A model generated the notes under the pieces. That model was not told the origin of the DNA, made no database searches, and was given only the letters and a program-made list of their open reading frames with translations. A stretch of 56,658 nt of DNA from Bacteroidota bacterium (GTDB taxonomy: Bacteria > Bacteroidota > Bacteroidia > Bacteroidales > UBA12077): positions 1 through 56,658 of the forward strand of contig JAHLLG010000008.1 of assembly GCA_020444275.1 (NCBI GenBank), read 5' to 3'. Shown one piece after another: positions 8,061 through 14,085 of the stretch. A program made the translations under genes and the position numbers. The number at the start of each line of letters is the position of its first letter. The first letter of the stretch is position 1.

Positions 8061-8082
8061 CAATTTACAGATATTTTATATC

Positions 8083-8823
8083 TTATTTATTCTTGATATT
8101 ATTAAAATTAGAATTAAATACATTTACCGTATTATCTATATACTTTCTAGGTTTACCCGATGTCTTTGTAGATAATATTCTGATTTTTTCATAAAAAACA
8201 TCTTCCAACCTTCTCTTATTATTCTTGTCATTATTTATTTTCCTATCCAAGTCAATGAACCAATTAATATTAGTATGTGTTATCAATCCACTTTTTAAAG
8301 GTGTTGGACATTCAAATAAGTGTAGCTTTTTCGTTCTAATTTCACTTTCATTTTTATATATATAATCTAAAATTGAATGATGACATGCTACACCATAATA
8401 ATGCATTTCTTCTTCTAATAAATAGGCATCAATTAAAGGTTGACCAAAATAAATTTGACTTGATTTATTCAAACTTATTTTGCCATAAGCTATGCCACCT
8501 TTCATTGGTATATTCTTTTCAATAGCCCTTGCAAACAAATAACTTGTTGAATAAACCTGTAAATCAAAACTTTCTGGAGAATCATTTTTTGAAAATAAAA
8601 TAATTGAATCGGAAAAACTTACAGAATAAATCTCTGCATCTTCGTATCGATCATCAAGTTTATCAACTGTTTTCTCAATATAGTTTCTTATATTAGATAT
8701 TTCTGTCAACAAATCATATATATCCTTATGGGAACTCCTTAAAACTAAATCTTTAAAACCCATAATATCTATAAATGTAACAAATCTATTTCCTGTAGGT
8801 TGCCATGATGTTTTTTTAGCCAT
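8083..8823 (-). CDS. Class III nucleotide cyclase-like protein, Pycsar PycC-like
   Basis: A 246-residue soluble protein resembling the catalytic domain of class III cyclases. FVTFIDIMGF carries the first metal-binding Asp (Asp19). SVSFSDSIILF carries the second (Asp72). MKGGIAYG (107-114) and FGQPLIDAYLLEEE follow as in the cyclase-like proteins that make cCMP or cUMP in Pycsar defence. Pycsar cyclases are normally next to an effector such as a TM or TIR protein. Here none is adjacent: the neighbours are the two-gene nuclease module on one side and a secreted protein on the other. The nucleotide product cannot be predicted from sequence. It could also be an inactive or regulatory relative. 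Confidence 0.65.
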   Translation of the reverse strand: MAKKTSWQPTGNRFVTFIDIMGFKDLVLRSSHKDIYDLLTEISNIRNYIEKTVDKLDDRYEDAEIYSVSFSDSIILFSKNDSPESFDLQVYSTSYLFARAIEKNIPMKGGIAYGKISLNKSSQIYFGQPLIDAYLLEEEMHYYGVACHHSILDYIYKNESEIRTKKLHLFECPTPLKSGLITHTNINWFIDLDRKINNDKNNKRRLEDVFYEKIRILSTKTSGKPRKYIDNTVNVFNSNFNNIKNK

Positions 8824-9148
8824 ATCTTAATTCTTTTGTCTTTTATCAGATTCTTATGTAGCTATTGCATGTTTTATAACTTGTTCTTATAAGTACTTTA
8901 TATTACTCATATGCACACAATTTGGGTGAATATGAGTACTCTTGGTGCCCAATATTGATAAATGAAGTTACTAAAAAAAATAAACTTTTTTAAATATTGA
9001 AAATTAATATTTTATAAATGCAAAGTGTTCAATAATAATGTGATATGTTATCCTTAACTAAAATTTAATTGTAATGTTTCTGTCTACTTAGGACAGTTTA
9101 TAATTTAATAAACAACACAATATTAGAGGTATAAAGCCTGATTTTGTT
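8824..9148. other. Non-coding gap upstream of the cyclase-like gene
   Basis: About 325 bp without a convincing gene. It contains the 35-bp palindrome at 8904-8938 and is otherwise plain AT-rich sequence, ending at the C-rich repeat copy at 9149. Confidence 0.6.
8904..8938. promoter_or_regulatory. 35-bp near-perfect palindrome
   Basis: Outer arms tactcatat (8904-8912) and atatgagta (8930-8938). The inner part continues the symmetry (cac...gtg and caa...ttg) around a central T, with only two mismatched pairs over 17-base arms. It lies about 80 bp upstream of the cyclase-like gene. It could be an operator, a recombination site or a structured leader. Confidence 0.6.
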
Positions 9149-9171
9149 CTAAGGGGACTAAATAGGGGACG
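9149..9171 (-). repeat. C-rich 24-bp motif, copy 3 of 4 (inverted)
   Basis: On the minus strand it reads cgtcccctattt then agtccccttag, close to the copy at 569-592. It lies 2 bp beyond the stop codon of the secreted-protein gene. Confidence 0.65.
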
Positions 9172-9173
9172 TT

Positions 9174-9764
9174 TTATTCTTGGCCTGAATCATTTTCATC
9201 TTCATCGATGTTTGGTTTATAACTTTCATTGTATTCTATTTCAATTTTATTTAGTTCTTCTTTAATACTTTGGACGTTAAAATGCCAAATCTCTCCACTT
9301 GCAGTTCTAACTTTTGCAACATAAGCAATACAAGTTAAATATTCACTTATTTGGTTTTCATTTGCATACCAGCTACCATATTTACTGATCTCTGTAAATC
9401 CATTAGTATATGCTACTTCTACACTTCTTAATGTTTTTAGATGTTCACCAAAAACATCATATAATACATAATGAATTTCATAAGCAGAAATAGGTTGTTT
9501 TGTTGTAATATTCCCGCTTTGCTTTAAGCTATAACGTGAATTGTAATAACTAGTCTTTATCCCAACATTATTATTCAACTTTATTGGGCATTCTTCATCA
9601 TTAATTATAAACCAGTCACGTTCTAGATGCGAGTCTGAATTTACACTGATTCCCATTCCAAGTTTTGTTGTTACGGAACCTCCATTAAATTTTGTTATTG
9701 AAATCTGGGCAAATAAAATATTGGACAATACTGTACATACAATAATTAATACTACTTTTCTCAT
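9174..9764 (-). CDS. Secreted protein of unknown function
   Basis: A 196-residue protein with a clear Sec signal peptide (hydrophobic residues about 4-19, cleavage likely after NILFAQ). The mature part looks beta-rich (for example AYEIHYVLYDVFGE and IWHFNVQSI) and ends in an acidic tail (DEDENDSGQE). I recognise no family. It sits alone between the C-rich repeat copy and the terminator of the minus-strand operon. It could be surface-exposed cargo of the island, but nothing ties it to defence. Confidence 0.7.
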   Translation of the reverse strand: MRKVVLIIVCTVLSNILFAQISITKFNGGSVTTKLGMGISVNSDSHLERDWFIINDEECPIKLNNNVGIKTSYYNSRYSLKQSGNITTKQPISAYEIHYVLYDVFGEHLKTLRSVEVAYTNGFTEISKYGSWYANENQISEYLTCIAYVAKVRTASGEIWHFNVQSIKEELNKIEIEYNESYKPNIDEDENDSGQE

Positions 9765-9935
9765 AACCTTTTTATTTTAAAGTTAATTATAAATCATTAA
9801 AACAGAAAATGAAGCATCTTTAATTTACAGTTACAGTCTTAACAAGACTCGAACGAAAAATCTTAAATAACTGATTTAATATAGTTTAGGATATGTAAAA
9901 TTAATTACGGTAACACCCCGGTATCATATCATAAA

Positions 9936-9962
9936 AAAACCACCCTTTTAAAGGTGGTTTTT
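9936..9962 (-). terminator. Terminator closing the island's right-hand operon
   Basis: Stem aaaaccacc (9936-9944) and ggtggtttt (9953-9961) with an 8-base loop and A/T tracts on both sides, 20 bp past the stop of the last operon gene. It could work in both directions. Confidence 0.85.
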
Positions 9963-9983
9963 CTGCTTAAATAAATGATCTTG

Positions 9984-10661
9984 TCATTTATGGATATATG
10001 GATTAGGTTTAACGGTTACACCTCCAAATCTTGTAAAATTTGATGTAAATACGTTGCTTTTCATATCCGGTTTAATTCCTTTGCTGGGTTCTGGTTGAAT
10101 ATAATCTTCAAGTCTTTTAAACTCACCATATGTAAAGATCGATTTAAAACCTAGTTTTTCTATTCCTTTTTCGAATTTATTAATCGCTTTGGCTAAATCA
10201 GTTTGAAGCTTAAATAAATTCTCCTGGTGTTCATTTGAAACATAAATAGAATGATATTCTTTAATTTTATCAATATCACTTTCGGTTAATACAGGATTGT
10301 TATTCTCAAAAGATAGATCTTCAATTCTTATTCCATCGCATTGATTTACTTGATTCCTTATTTTACTTAAGATAGCGTTAAAATCGGATGCTTGTTTTTC
10401 AATTCCTGCTAACATATTGTCCTGAATGCTTACAGATTTGATTCCTAGTTTTTCAATCTCTGCTTTTGCATCTTTTCTTAACAGTGAATGAATATAGGGT
10501 ATTCCAATGCTAACAAAGTTTACAATGTGTTCTTTTTTAGACTCAATTCCTTTGTTTGATAGGTAAGAGTTAAACTCAATAATTAAGTCATTTAACCGTT
10601 TTCGATTTTTAATCGCTTTCTCAATTGCTTTTGCATCTTCATAAATTAATTTCTTTTCCAT
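9984..10661 (-). CDS. Helical protein of unknown function, last gene of the island operon
   Basis: A 225-residue, soluble, charged and mostly helical protein (coiled-coil-like near 135-170). It has no signal peptide, membrane segment or motif I recognise. It follows the 124-residue gene after 2 bp and is followed by a strong terminator, so it is the end of the seven-gene operon starting at 12976. Its position with a replication-like gene and DNA-binding genes suggests a role in element maintenance or mobilisation. That is inference. Confidence 0.65.
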   Translation of the reverse strand: MEKKLIYEDAKAIEKAIKNRKRLNDLIIEFNSYLSNKGIESKKEHIVNFVSIGIPYIHSLLRKDAKAEIEKLGIKSVSIQDNMLAGIEKQASDFNAILSKIRNQVNQCDGIRIEDLSFENNNPVLTESDIDKIKEYHSIYVSNEHQENLFKLQTDLAKAINKFEKGIEKLGFKSIFTYGEFKRLEDYIQPEPSKGIKPDMKSNVFTSNFTRFGGVTVKPNPYIHK

Positions 10662-10663
10662 AT

Positions 10664-11038
10664 TTATTGATTTTTTGATTTAAAGTGTTTTTTTGCTAAT
10701 TCAGACCATGCTTTACTACAATGCTTACCTTTTTCGGTATAAATAAAAACGTAGTTGTCTTTAATTGCTCCCGTTTCTTTTAACATTGTAACATTGGCCA
10801 TTGATGTCATAGGATCATTGTAAGGAATAAAATAAGGCTCAGATTTAAGAAATCTTGCTAACTCCTCAATCAACTGTTTATTTTTAGAATCAACTGATAA
10901 CTTCACTAATTCGGCTTTCAGTGCTTTTGTAAATTGTGTATTGAAAAAACTTGTATCTTTATCAATATTTGGATTCTTGATAAAAAATCTTTCAGCTATA
11001 TTTCCAATAAAATTTTCTAGTTCTTTACTGGTTTTCAT
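10664..11038 (-). CDS. Small protein of unknown function
   Basis: A 124-residue hypothetical protein with a helical N-terminal half (LENFIGNIAERFF, ELVKLSV) and a basic C-terminus (ELAKKHFKSKNQ). Its start overlaps the end of the 102-residue gene by 14 bases and its stop is 2 bp from the next gene, which indicates tight operon coupling. No family recognised. Confidence 0.65.
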   Translation of the reverse strand: MKTSKELENFIGNIAERFFIKNPNIDKDTSFFNTQFTKALKAELVKLSVDSKNKQLIEELARFLKSEPYFIPYNDPMTSMANVTMLKETGAIKDNYVFIYTEKGKHCSKAWSELAKKHFKSKNQ

Positions 11039-11333
11039 AATTTATCTCGTTTATAATTTTGTTTGCAATTATTTCTAACTGATCCGGTGTTAGATTACTG
11101 GTATCTAGTTCATTTTTTTGATTTGAGAGCTTAGGCACTACGTATGGCATTAAATCGGTGTAAAACTTCATCTTATCACGTGGTGATAGCTCCTTAAAAT
11201 CTTTTTCAATATTTTTCCAATTGCTTTCTAAGAAGTCTTTTATAATTGCTTTAAGCTCCTTGTTTACCTTGTTTTTAGAGCCTTTTGGACGTCCTCTCCT
11301 GTTTATTTTCTTATCGTTTGGTTTAAATGGCAT
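11025..11333 (-). CDS. Small basic protein with GRPKGSKNK motif (DUF5681-like)
   Basis: A 102-residue protein opening with a basic, AT-hook-like segment (INRRGRPKGSKNKVNKELK), followed by a helical region (FLESNWKNIEKDFKEL, KMKFYTDLMPYVVPKL). Small proteins with this opening are frequent in Bacteroidota phages and elements, where they are sometimes suspected to be small-terminase-like DNA-binding proteins. That role is not shown here. It overlaps the next gene by 14 bases and lies 17 bp after the replication-like gene. Confidence 0.7.
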   Translation of the reverse strand: MPFKPNDKKINRRGRPKGSKNKVNKELKAIIKDFLESNWKNIEKDFKELSPRDKMKFYTDLMPYVVPKLSNQKNELDTSNLTPDQLEIIANKIINEINYENQ

Positions 11334-11350
11334 AGTATTTTTATAGTATT

Positions 11351-12202
11351 TTATTTAGATAAATAATCGTGTGGTTTTAATGGTTCAGCTTTTTTATAAA
11401 CTGCTTTATTTTCCGACTTTTCAGAATGCTTCTTTAATTTTGCGGTCCAATTTTCTTGGTTCCATGCTCCATTTTCGAAATGTTCGGATAGACTACCTAT
11501 CCATTTATGAAATGAATGTACTGTCTGTTCTGAAAGTTTTTTGAACTTTATATAGGAATTAACCTGTTCTTCAAAGTAGTCTAATTGTTTGTTGAATTTT
11601 TGAATATTAATACATTGCTGAACTAAGACTGTTTGCCTGTGGTGTTTATCAGATTCAGCACTAAAACCGAAAAACTTTAGGATCTTATTTTTTAACTCAG
11701 GGTGATTTGGATAAGAATTATCATCCGGCATACTTATATGAGTATTATTATTCTTAGTATTATAATACTTATCTGAATTTTGTGAAGGGGGTTGTTCTTT
11801 TTTTGTGTAGGTGGTTTCATCTTTTTTGTGAAGGTCTCCTGTTTTTTGTGAAGCTTCATTATAAAAGTAGAATCCCTCAATTCTGTTAGTAAGTTTATAA
11901 AAGCAGTTATTATTATTATCTTTTATTCTTTCAAGAGCTCGATGTTTTACAAGTTTGTTTAATCTGTTCAGAACTGTGTTAGGGGATAGTTTAAGTATAG
12001 GGTTTTGCTTTAGGATATATTTTGCATTGATAAAAGCAAATTCTCTGCCTTGGTTATCTCTTTTAATTTTTTTGTTCTGATATAAGCTAATATATTGAAT
12101 ACAATAGCTTAAAATAAAATGATCGGTATGATCCAGAGATTCTCCAAATATTTCATATGCTGCTTTTTGATTGATATTAATATTATAAGTGAAATTTTTC
12201 AT
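11351..12202 (-). CDS. Replication-initiator-like winged-helix protein
   Basis: A 283-residue protein. The N-terminal third (about 15-115) looks like a winged-helix DNA-binding domain, with HTDHFILSYCIQYI, then LSPNTVLNRLNKLVKHRALERI as recognition helix and wing. A polar linker (about 125-170, rich in Asn, Gln, Thr) leads to a helical C-terminus (VLVQQCINIQKFNKQLDYFEE). The same two-part plan occurs in helix-turn-helix proteins of Bacteroidota mobile elements and phages that serve in replication. No catalytic motif of a relaxase or primase is seen. It is preceded by the 59-residue gene and two helix-turn-helix genes of the same operon. Confidence 0.6.
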   Translation of the reverse strand: MKNFTYNININQKAAYEIFGESLDHTDHFILSYCIQYISLYQNKKIKRDNQGREFAFINAKYILKQNPILKLSPNTVLNRLNKLVKHRALERIKDNNNNCFYKLTNRIEGFYFYNEASQKTGDLHKKDETTYTKKEQPPSQNSDKYYNTKNNNTHISMPDDNSYPNHPELKNKILKFFGFSAESDKHHRQTVLVQQCINIQKFNKQLDYFEEQVNSYIKFKKLSEQTVHSFHKWIGSLSEHFENGAWNQENWTAKLKKHSEKSENKAVYKKAEPLKPHDYLSK

Positions 12203-12273
12203 CTTAATGATTTTTAGGGGTTTTAAATATGTTTTGTTTGCCTAGAACTCCCAAAATTCATTTTTTAGCTGTA

Positions 12274-12453
12274 TTATAACTTTAAAGCTTCGTCAATCTG
12301 TCGATTTAGCTTTACAAAGGTGTAAAGTACATTCTCCTTTTCTTCTTTGTTTATATCTTCCAGTGCTGTTACATATCCGGTAAGCATATCGGTTAAGCCT
12401 TTTTTGAAGCTTAATAGGTCTTCACTTGTGAAATCATTTAAGTTATTTTTCAT
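12274..12453 (-). CDS. 59-residue protein in the island operon
   Basis: A short frame with an ATG at 12453 (MKNNLNDFTSEDLLSFKKG...) and a TAA at 12274-12276. It begins 11 bp after the upstream helix-turn-helix gene. The composition is that of a normal soluble helical protein (ALEDINKEEKENVLY, FVKLNRQIDEALKL), with codon use like its neighbours. No function recognised. It fills what would otherwise be a 260-bp hole in a compact operon, which supports it being real. Confidence 0.65.
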   Translation of the reverse strand: MKNNLNDFTSEDLLSFKKGLTDMLTGYVTALEDINKEEKENVLYTFVKLNRQIDEALKL

Positions 12454-12464
12454 GTCTATCTATT

Positions 12465-12788
12465 TTAAGAGTTATTATTTTTTCTGTATAAAAGTTTATC
12501 CATAGAATCCAGGGCTTTTTCTATTTCAGAGGGTTTAAATCGAATTACACCACCCATCTTTTTACCTTTTAGATCCTTGTTTTTATACCACCTGCGAACG
12601 GTTATCTCAGAAACATTGAGTTTTTTAGCTACATCTTTAATTGTAAATGAATAATCGTGGCTTTGTTTATTCTGAAAGTCACCAAAAGCACTTGATAATT
12701 CTTCCCTGAGAATTTCTCTGTTTAGCTCCCTTAGTTCCTGCTTTGTTTCTTCATCTAGTATTAGTTTTATTTCGAGAGTTTGTGCCAT
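12465..12788 (-). CDS. Excisionase/MerR-type helix-turn-helix protein
   Basis: A 107-residue protein. A charged N-terminal helix (about 10-40) precedes a helix-turn-helix of the excisionase family (HTH_17): TIKDVAKKLNVSEITVRRWY, then GVIRFKPSEIEKALDSM. Members commonly act as recombination directionality factors or small regulators of integrative elements. It directly follows another such protein after 2 bp. Either could be the excisionase for the integrase at the other end of the element. Confidence 0.8.
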   Translation of the reverse strand: MAQTLEIKLILDEETKQELRELNREILREELSSAFGDFQNKQSHDYSFTIKDVAKKLNVSEITVRRWYKNKDLKGKKMGGVIRFKPSEIEKALDSMDKLLYRKNNNS

Positions 12789-12790
12789 AT

Positions 12791-12976
12791 TTAAGCCCTT
12801 TCTATAATTTTAGATGTTGTTTGCAAGTATTCATCAAGATCTTCTTTGTTATAAAAAGCTTTATTACCTATAATTTTATATGAAATTTTCTTCTTTACAT
12901 TATAGTTGCGCAATGTTTCAGCTGTAATGCCAAGAAATTTTGCGGCTTCTCTTAAAGGAATGTTATAATTTTTCAT
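12791..12976 (-). CDS. Small excisionase-like helix-turn-helix protein
   Basis: A 61-residue protein from the ATG at 12976 (MKNYNIPLREAAKFLG). A longer reading from a TTG at 13003 would start inside the promoter, so I reject it. It has a single HTH_17-type domain (REAAKFLGITAETLRNYN, then FYNKEDLDEYLQ). It is the first gene of the operon and lies below a pair of palindromes, so it is a candidate autoregulator or excisionase. Confidence 0.8.
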   Translation of the reverse strand: MKNYNIPLREAAKFLGITAETLRNYNVKKKISYKIIGNKAFYNKEDLDEYLQTTSKIIERA

Positions 12977-13000
12977 CTTGTTTGATATTTTTTTATAAGA

Positions 13001-13032
13001 CAAACCTATAATTTTTTTAAACTCAAAACAAA
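13001..13032 (-). promoter_or_regulatory. Promoter of the island's right-hand operon
   Basis: On the minus strand: TTTG (13029-13032), a 20-bp spacer, then TAGGTTTG (13001-13008), a full match to the Bacteroidota consensus. It lies about 25 bp before the ATG at 12976. Confidence 0.7.
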
Positions 13033-13055
13033 ATATAAAAACCTGAAAATCAGAT

Positions 13056-13077
13056 AAATATACTATTTAGTATATTT
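13056..13077. promoter_or_regulatory. Operator-like palindrome 1
   Basis: Perfect inverted repeat aaatatact-attt-agtatattt, 9-base arms. Its centre is 33 bp from the centre of a second copy at 13090-13109, about three helical turns, so both would face the same side of DNA. Upstream of the helix-turn-helix operon. Confidence 0.7.
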
Positions 13078-13089
13078 TTTAATTTGAAT

Positions 13090-13109
13090 AATATACTATT
13101 TAGTATATT
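13090..13109. promoter_or_regulatory. Operator-like palindrome 2
   Basis: Second copy of the same inverted repeat with 8-base arms (aatatact/agtatatt). The two copies also share flanking sequence. They lie between the divergent helix-turn-helix operon and the TPR membrane-protein gene. Confidence 0.7.
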
Positions 13110-13300
13110 TCTGGTTTATAGTTTTTTAGAGCCATTTTAGGACAGATCATAGATAGATGATTTTTGTTGAATAACTTCTAGAACAAAATCTATGATTTGA
13201 GTTTGATTAAAAAAATATTGAAAAATTTATTAACAGCATTATTAACACTTAGGAAAATTCATATTGATAATTTTATTAACTTTAAGTTCATTAAAAATTT

Positions 13301-13789
13301 ATGATTATGATTATTGGAATTATTATCTGGATTGTATTATGCATCATTTTAGCTAATGCAGGAAGCAAACGTAAAATTGGAGCTGCAGGAGCGTTTTTTA
13401 TTTCTTTTTTATTAAGCCCGCTTATTGGTTTTATAGTTGTTATGGTTTCTGATCCCTTACCTCCTAAACAACCTGTACAACCAATAAACAAGAAAGCACA
13501 AGAATTAAAAGATCAGGCAACGTCTAGTTATAAGGCAAAAGATTATCAGGTGGCTCTTGAAAATATGAAAGAAGCTATAAAGATTGATCCTGGGCACAGT
13601 TACGATCATTTTAATATAGCTTGTATTTATTCTAAACTTGAAAATAAAGAACACTCTTTTAAACACTTACAAAGAGCAGTTGAACTAGGGTATAATAAAT
13701 TTGAGAATATTAACAGTTCTCCCGGCTTAGATTTTTTGAGAAAGCAACCTGAATTTGAGGATTTTGCATTAAACGGATATAAGAAATAA
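13301..13789 (+). CDS. Membrane protein with TPR-like repeats
   Basis: A 162-residue protein. Two N-terminal hydrophobic segments (about 2-19 and 27-49) are followed by a proline-rich linker (DPLPPKQPVQPIN) and two to three TPR-like helices (ATSSYKAKDYQVALENMKEA, DHFNIACIYSKLENK), ending with a degenerate third repeat. It is probably membrane-anchored with the TPR part in the cytoplasm. It is divergent from the helix-turn-helix operon and lies just inside the right end of the island. Its function is unknown. Confidence 0.75.
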   Translation: MIMIIGIIIWIVLCIILANAGSKRKIGAAGAFFISFLLSPLIGFIVVMVSDPLPPKQPVQPINKKAQELKDQATSSYKAKDYQVALENMKEAIKIDPGHSYDHFNIACIYSKLENKEHSFKHLQRAVELGYNKFENINSSPGLDFLRKQPEFEDFALNGYKK

Positions 13790-13797
13790 TAAGCAAG

Positions 13798-13820
13798 CGC
13801 CCCCTGTGCCGTCCCCCGAA
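13798..13820 (+). repeat. C-rich 24-bp motif, copy 4 of 4
   Basis: cgccccctgtgc then cgtcccccgaa, in the same orientation as the copy near attL. It is 8 bp past the TPR-gene stop and about 55 bp inside the right attachment core. Confidence 0.7.
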
Positions 13821-13828
13821 AAACAAAA

Positions 13829-13868
13829 AACCTGCCAATCGTTTGATTAACAGGTTAGTTTTTGTTTT
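13829..13868. terminator. Bidirectional terminator next to tRNA-Gln
   Basis: Hairpin aacctg...caggtt (13829-13834 and 13851-13856) with an inner aatc/gatt stem, T-rich to the right (agtttttgttttt) and A-rich to the left. It can end the TPR gene transcript and also serve the leftward tRNA-Gln transcript. Confidence 0.75.
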
Positions 13869-13872
13869 TCAA

Positions 13873-13886
13873 GCTGTCCGACTAGG
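13873..13886. repeat. Right attachment core (attR) inside tRNA-Gln
   Basis: gctgtccgactagg, identical to 425-438. It covers the 3' acceptor strand and part of the T stem of tRNA-Gln, so integration leaves the tRNA intact. Confidence 0.8.
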
Positions 13887-13946
13887 GCTCGAACCTAGAC
13901 TCTTCTGAACCAAAATCAGATGTGTTGCCAATTACACCATCGGACA
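13875..13946 (-). tRNA. tRNA-Gln (anticodon TTG)
   Basis: A 72-base cloverleaf on the minus strand: acceptor tgtccga paired with tcggaca, D loop with aattggcaa, anticodon loop ttttggt giving TTG, and T loop gttcgag. No encoded CCA. It is the attachment site of the island to its left and the tRNA whose 3' end is repeated at 48-55 and 427-433. Confidence 0.97.
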
Positions 13947-13960
13947 ATTGAATGAGTGTG

Positions 13961-13990
13961 CAAATTTAATAAAAAATTGTTTTTCACAAA
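13961..13990 (-). promoter_or_regulatory. tRNA-Gln promoter
   Basis: Minus strand TTTG (13987-13990), an 18-bp spacer, then TAAATTTG (13961-13968), about 15 bp before the tRNA 5' end. Confidence 0.65.
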
Positions 13991-14085
13991 TATTTTTAAA
14001 AGTTTTTTTAGAAAAAATAGAGATTTCATAAAAACTCCGCAGTAAAAATTAATTTACCACGGAGAAAAGATTGTACAAAGATTTT

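Larger units (their letters stand above)
427..13886. mobile_element. Integrative genomic island of about 13.4 kb at tRNA-Gln
   Basis: The island is bounded by 14-base direct repeats of the tRNA-Gln 3' end, with a tyrosine recombinase just inside the left boundary and helix-turn-helix genes near the right end. It carries defence-like cargo (2.3-8.8 kb) and a seven-gene minus-strand operon ending at a terminator at about 9.95 kb. No relaxase, coupling protein, transfer gene, portal, large terminase or capsid gene can be recognised. It therefore looks like a cryptic integrative element or phage-satellite-like island that relies on other elements for movement. That last point is inference. Confidence 0.75.

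Noticed and set aside
12977-13003. TTG start for the first helix-turn-helix gene
   Set aside because: It overlaps the TAGGTTTG promoter element; the ATG at 12976 is a good start.
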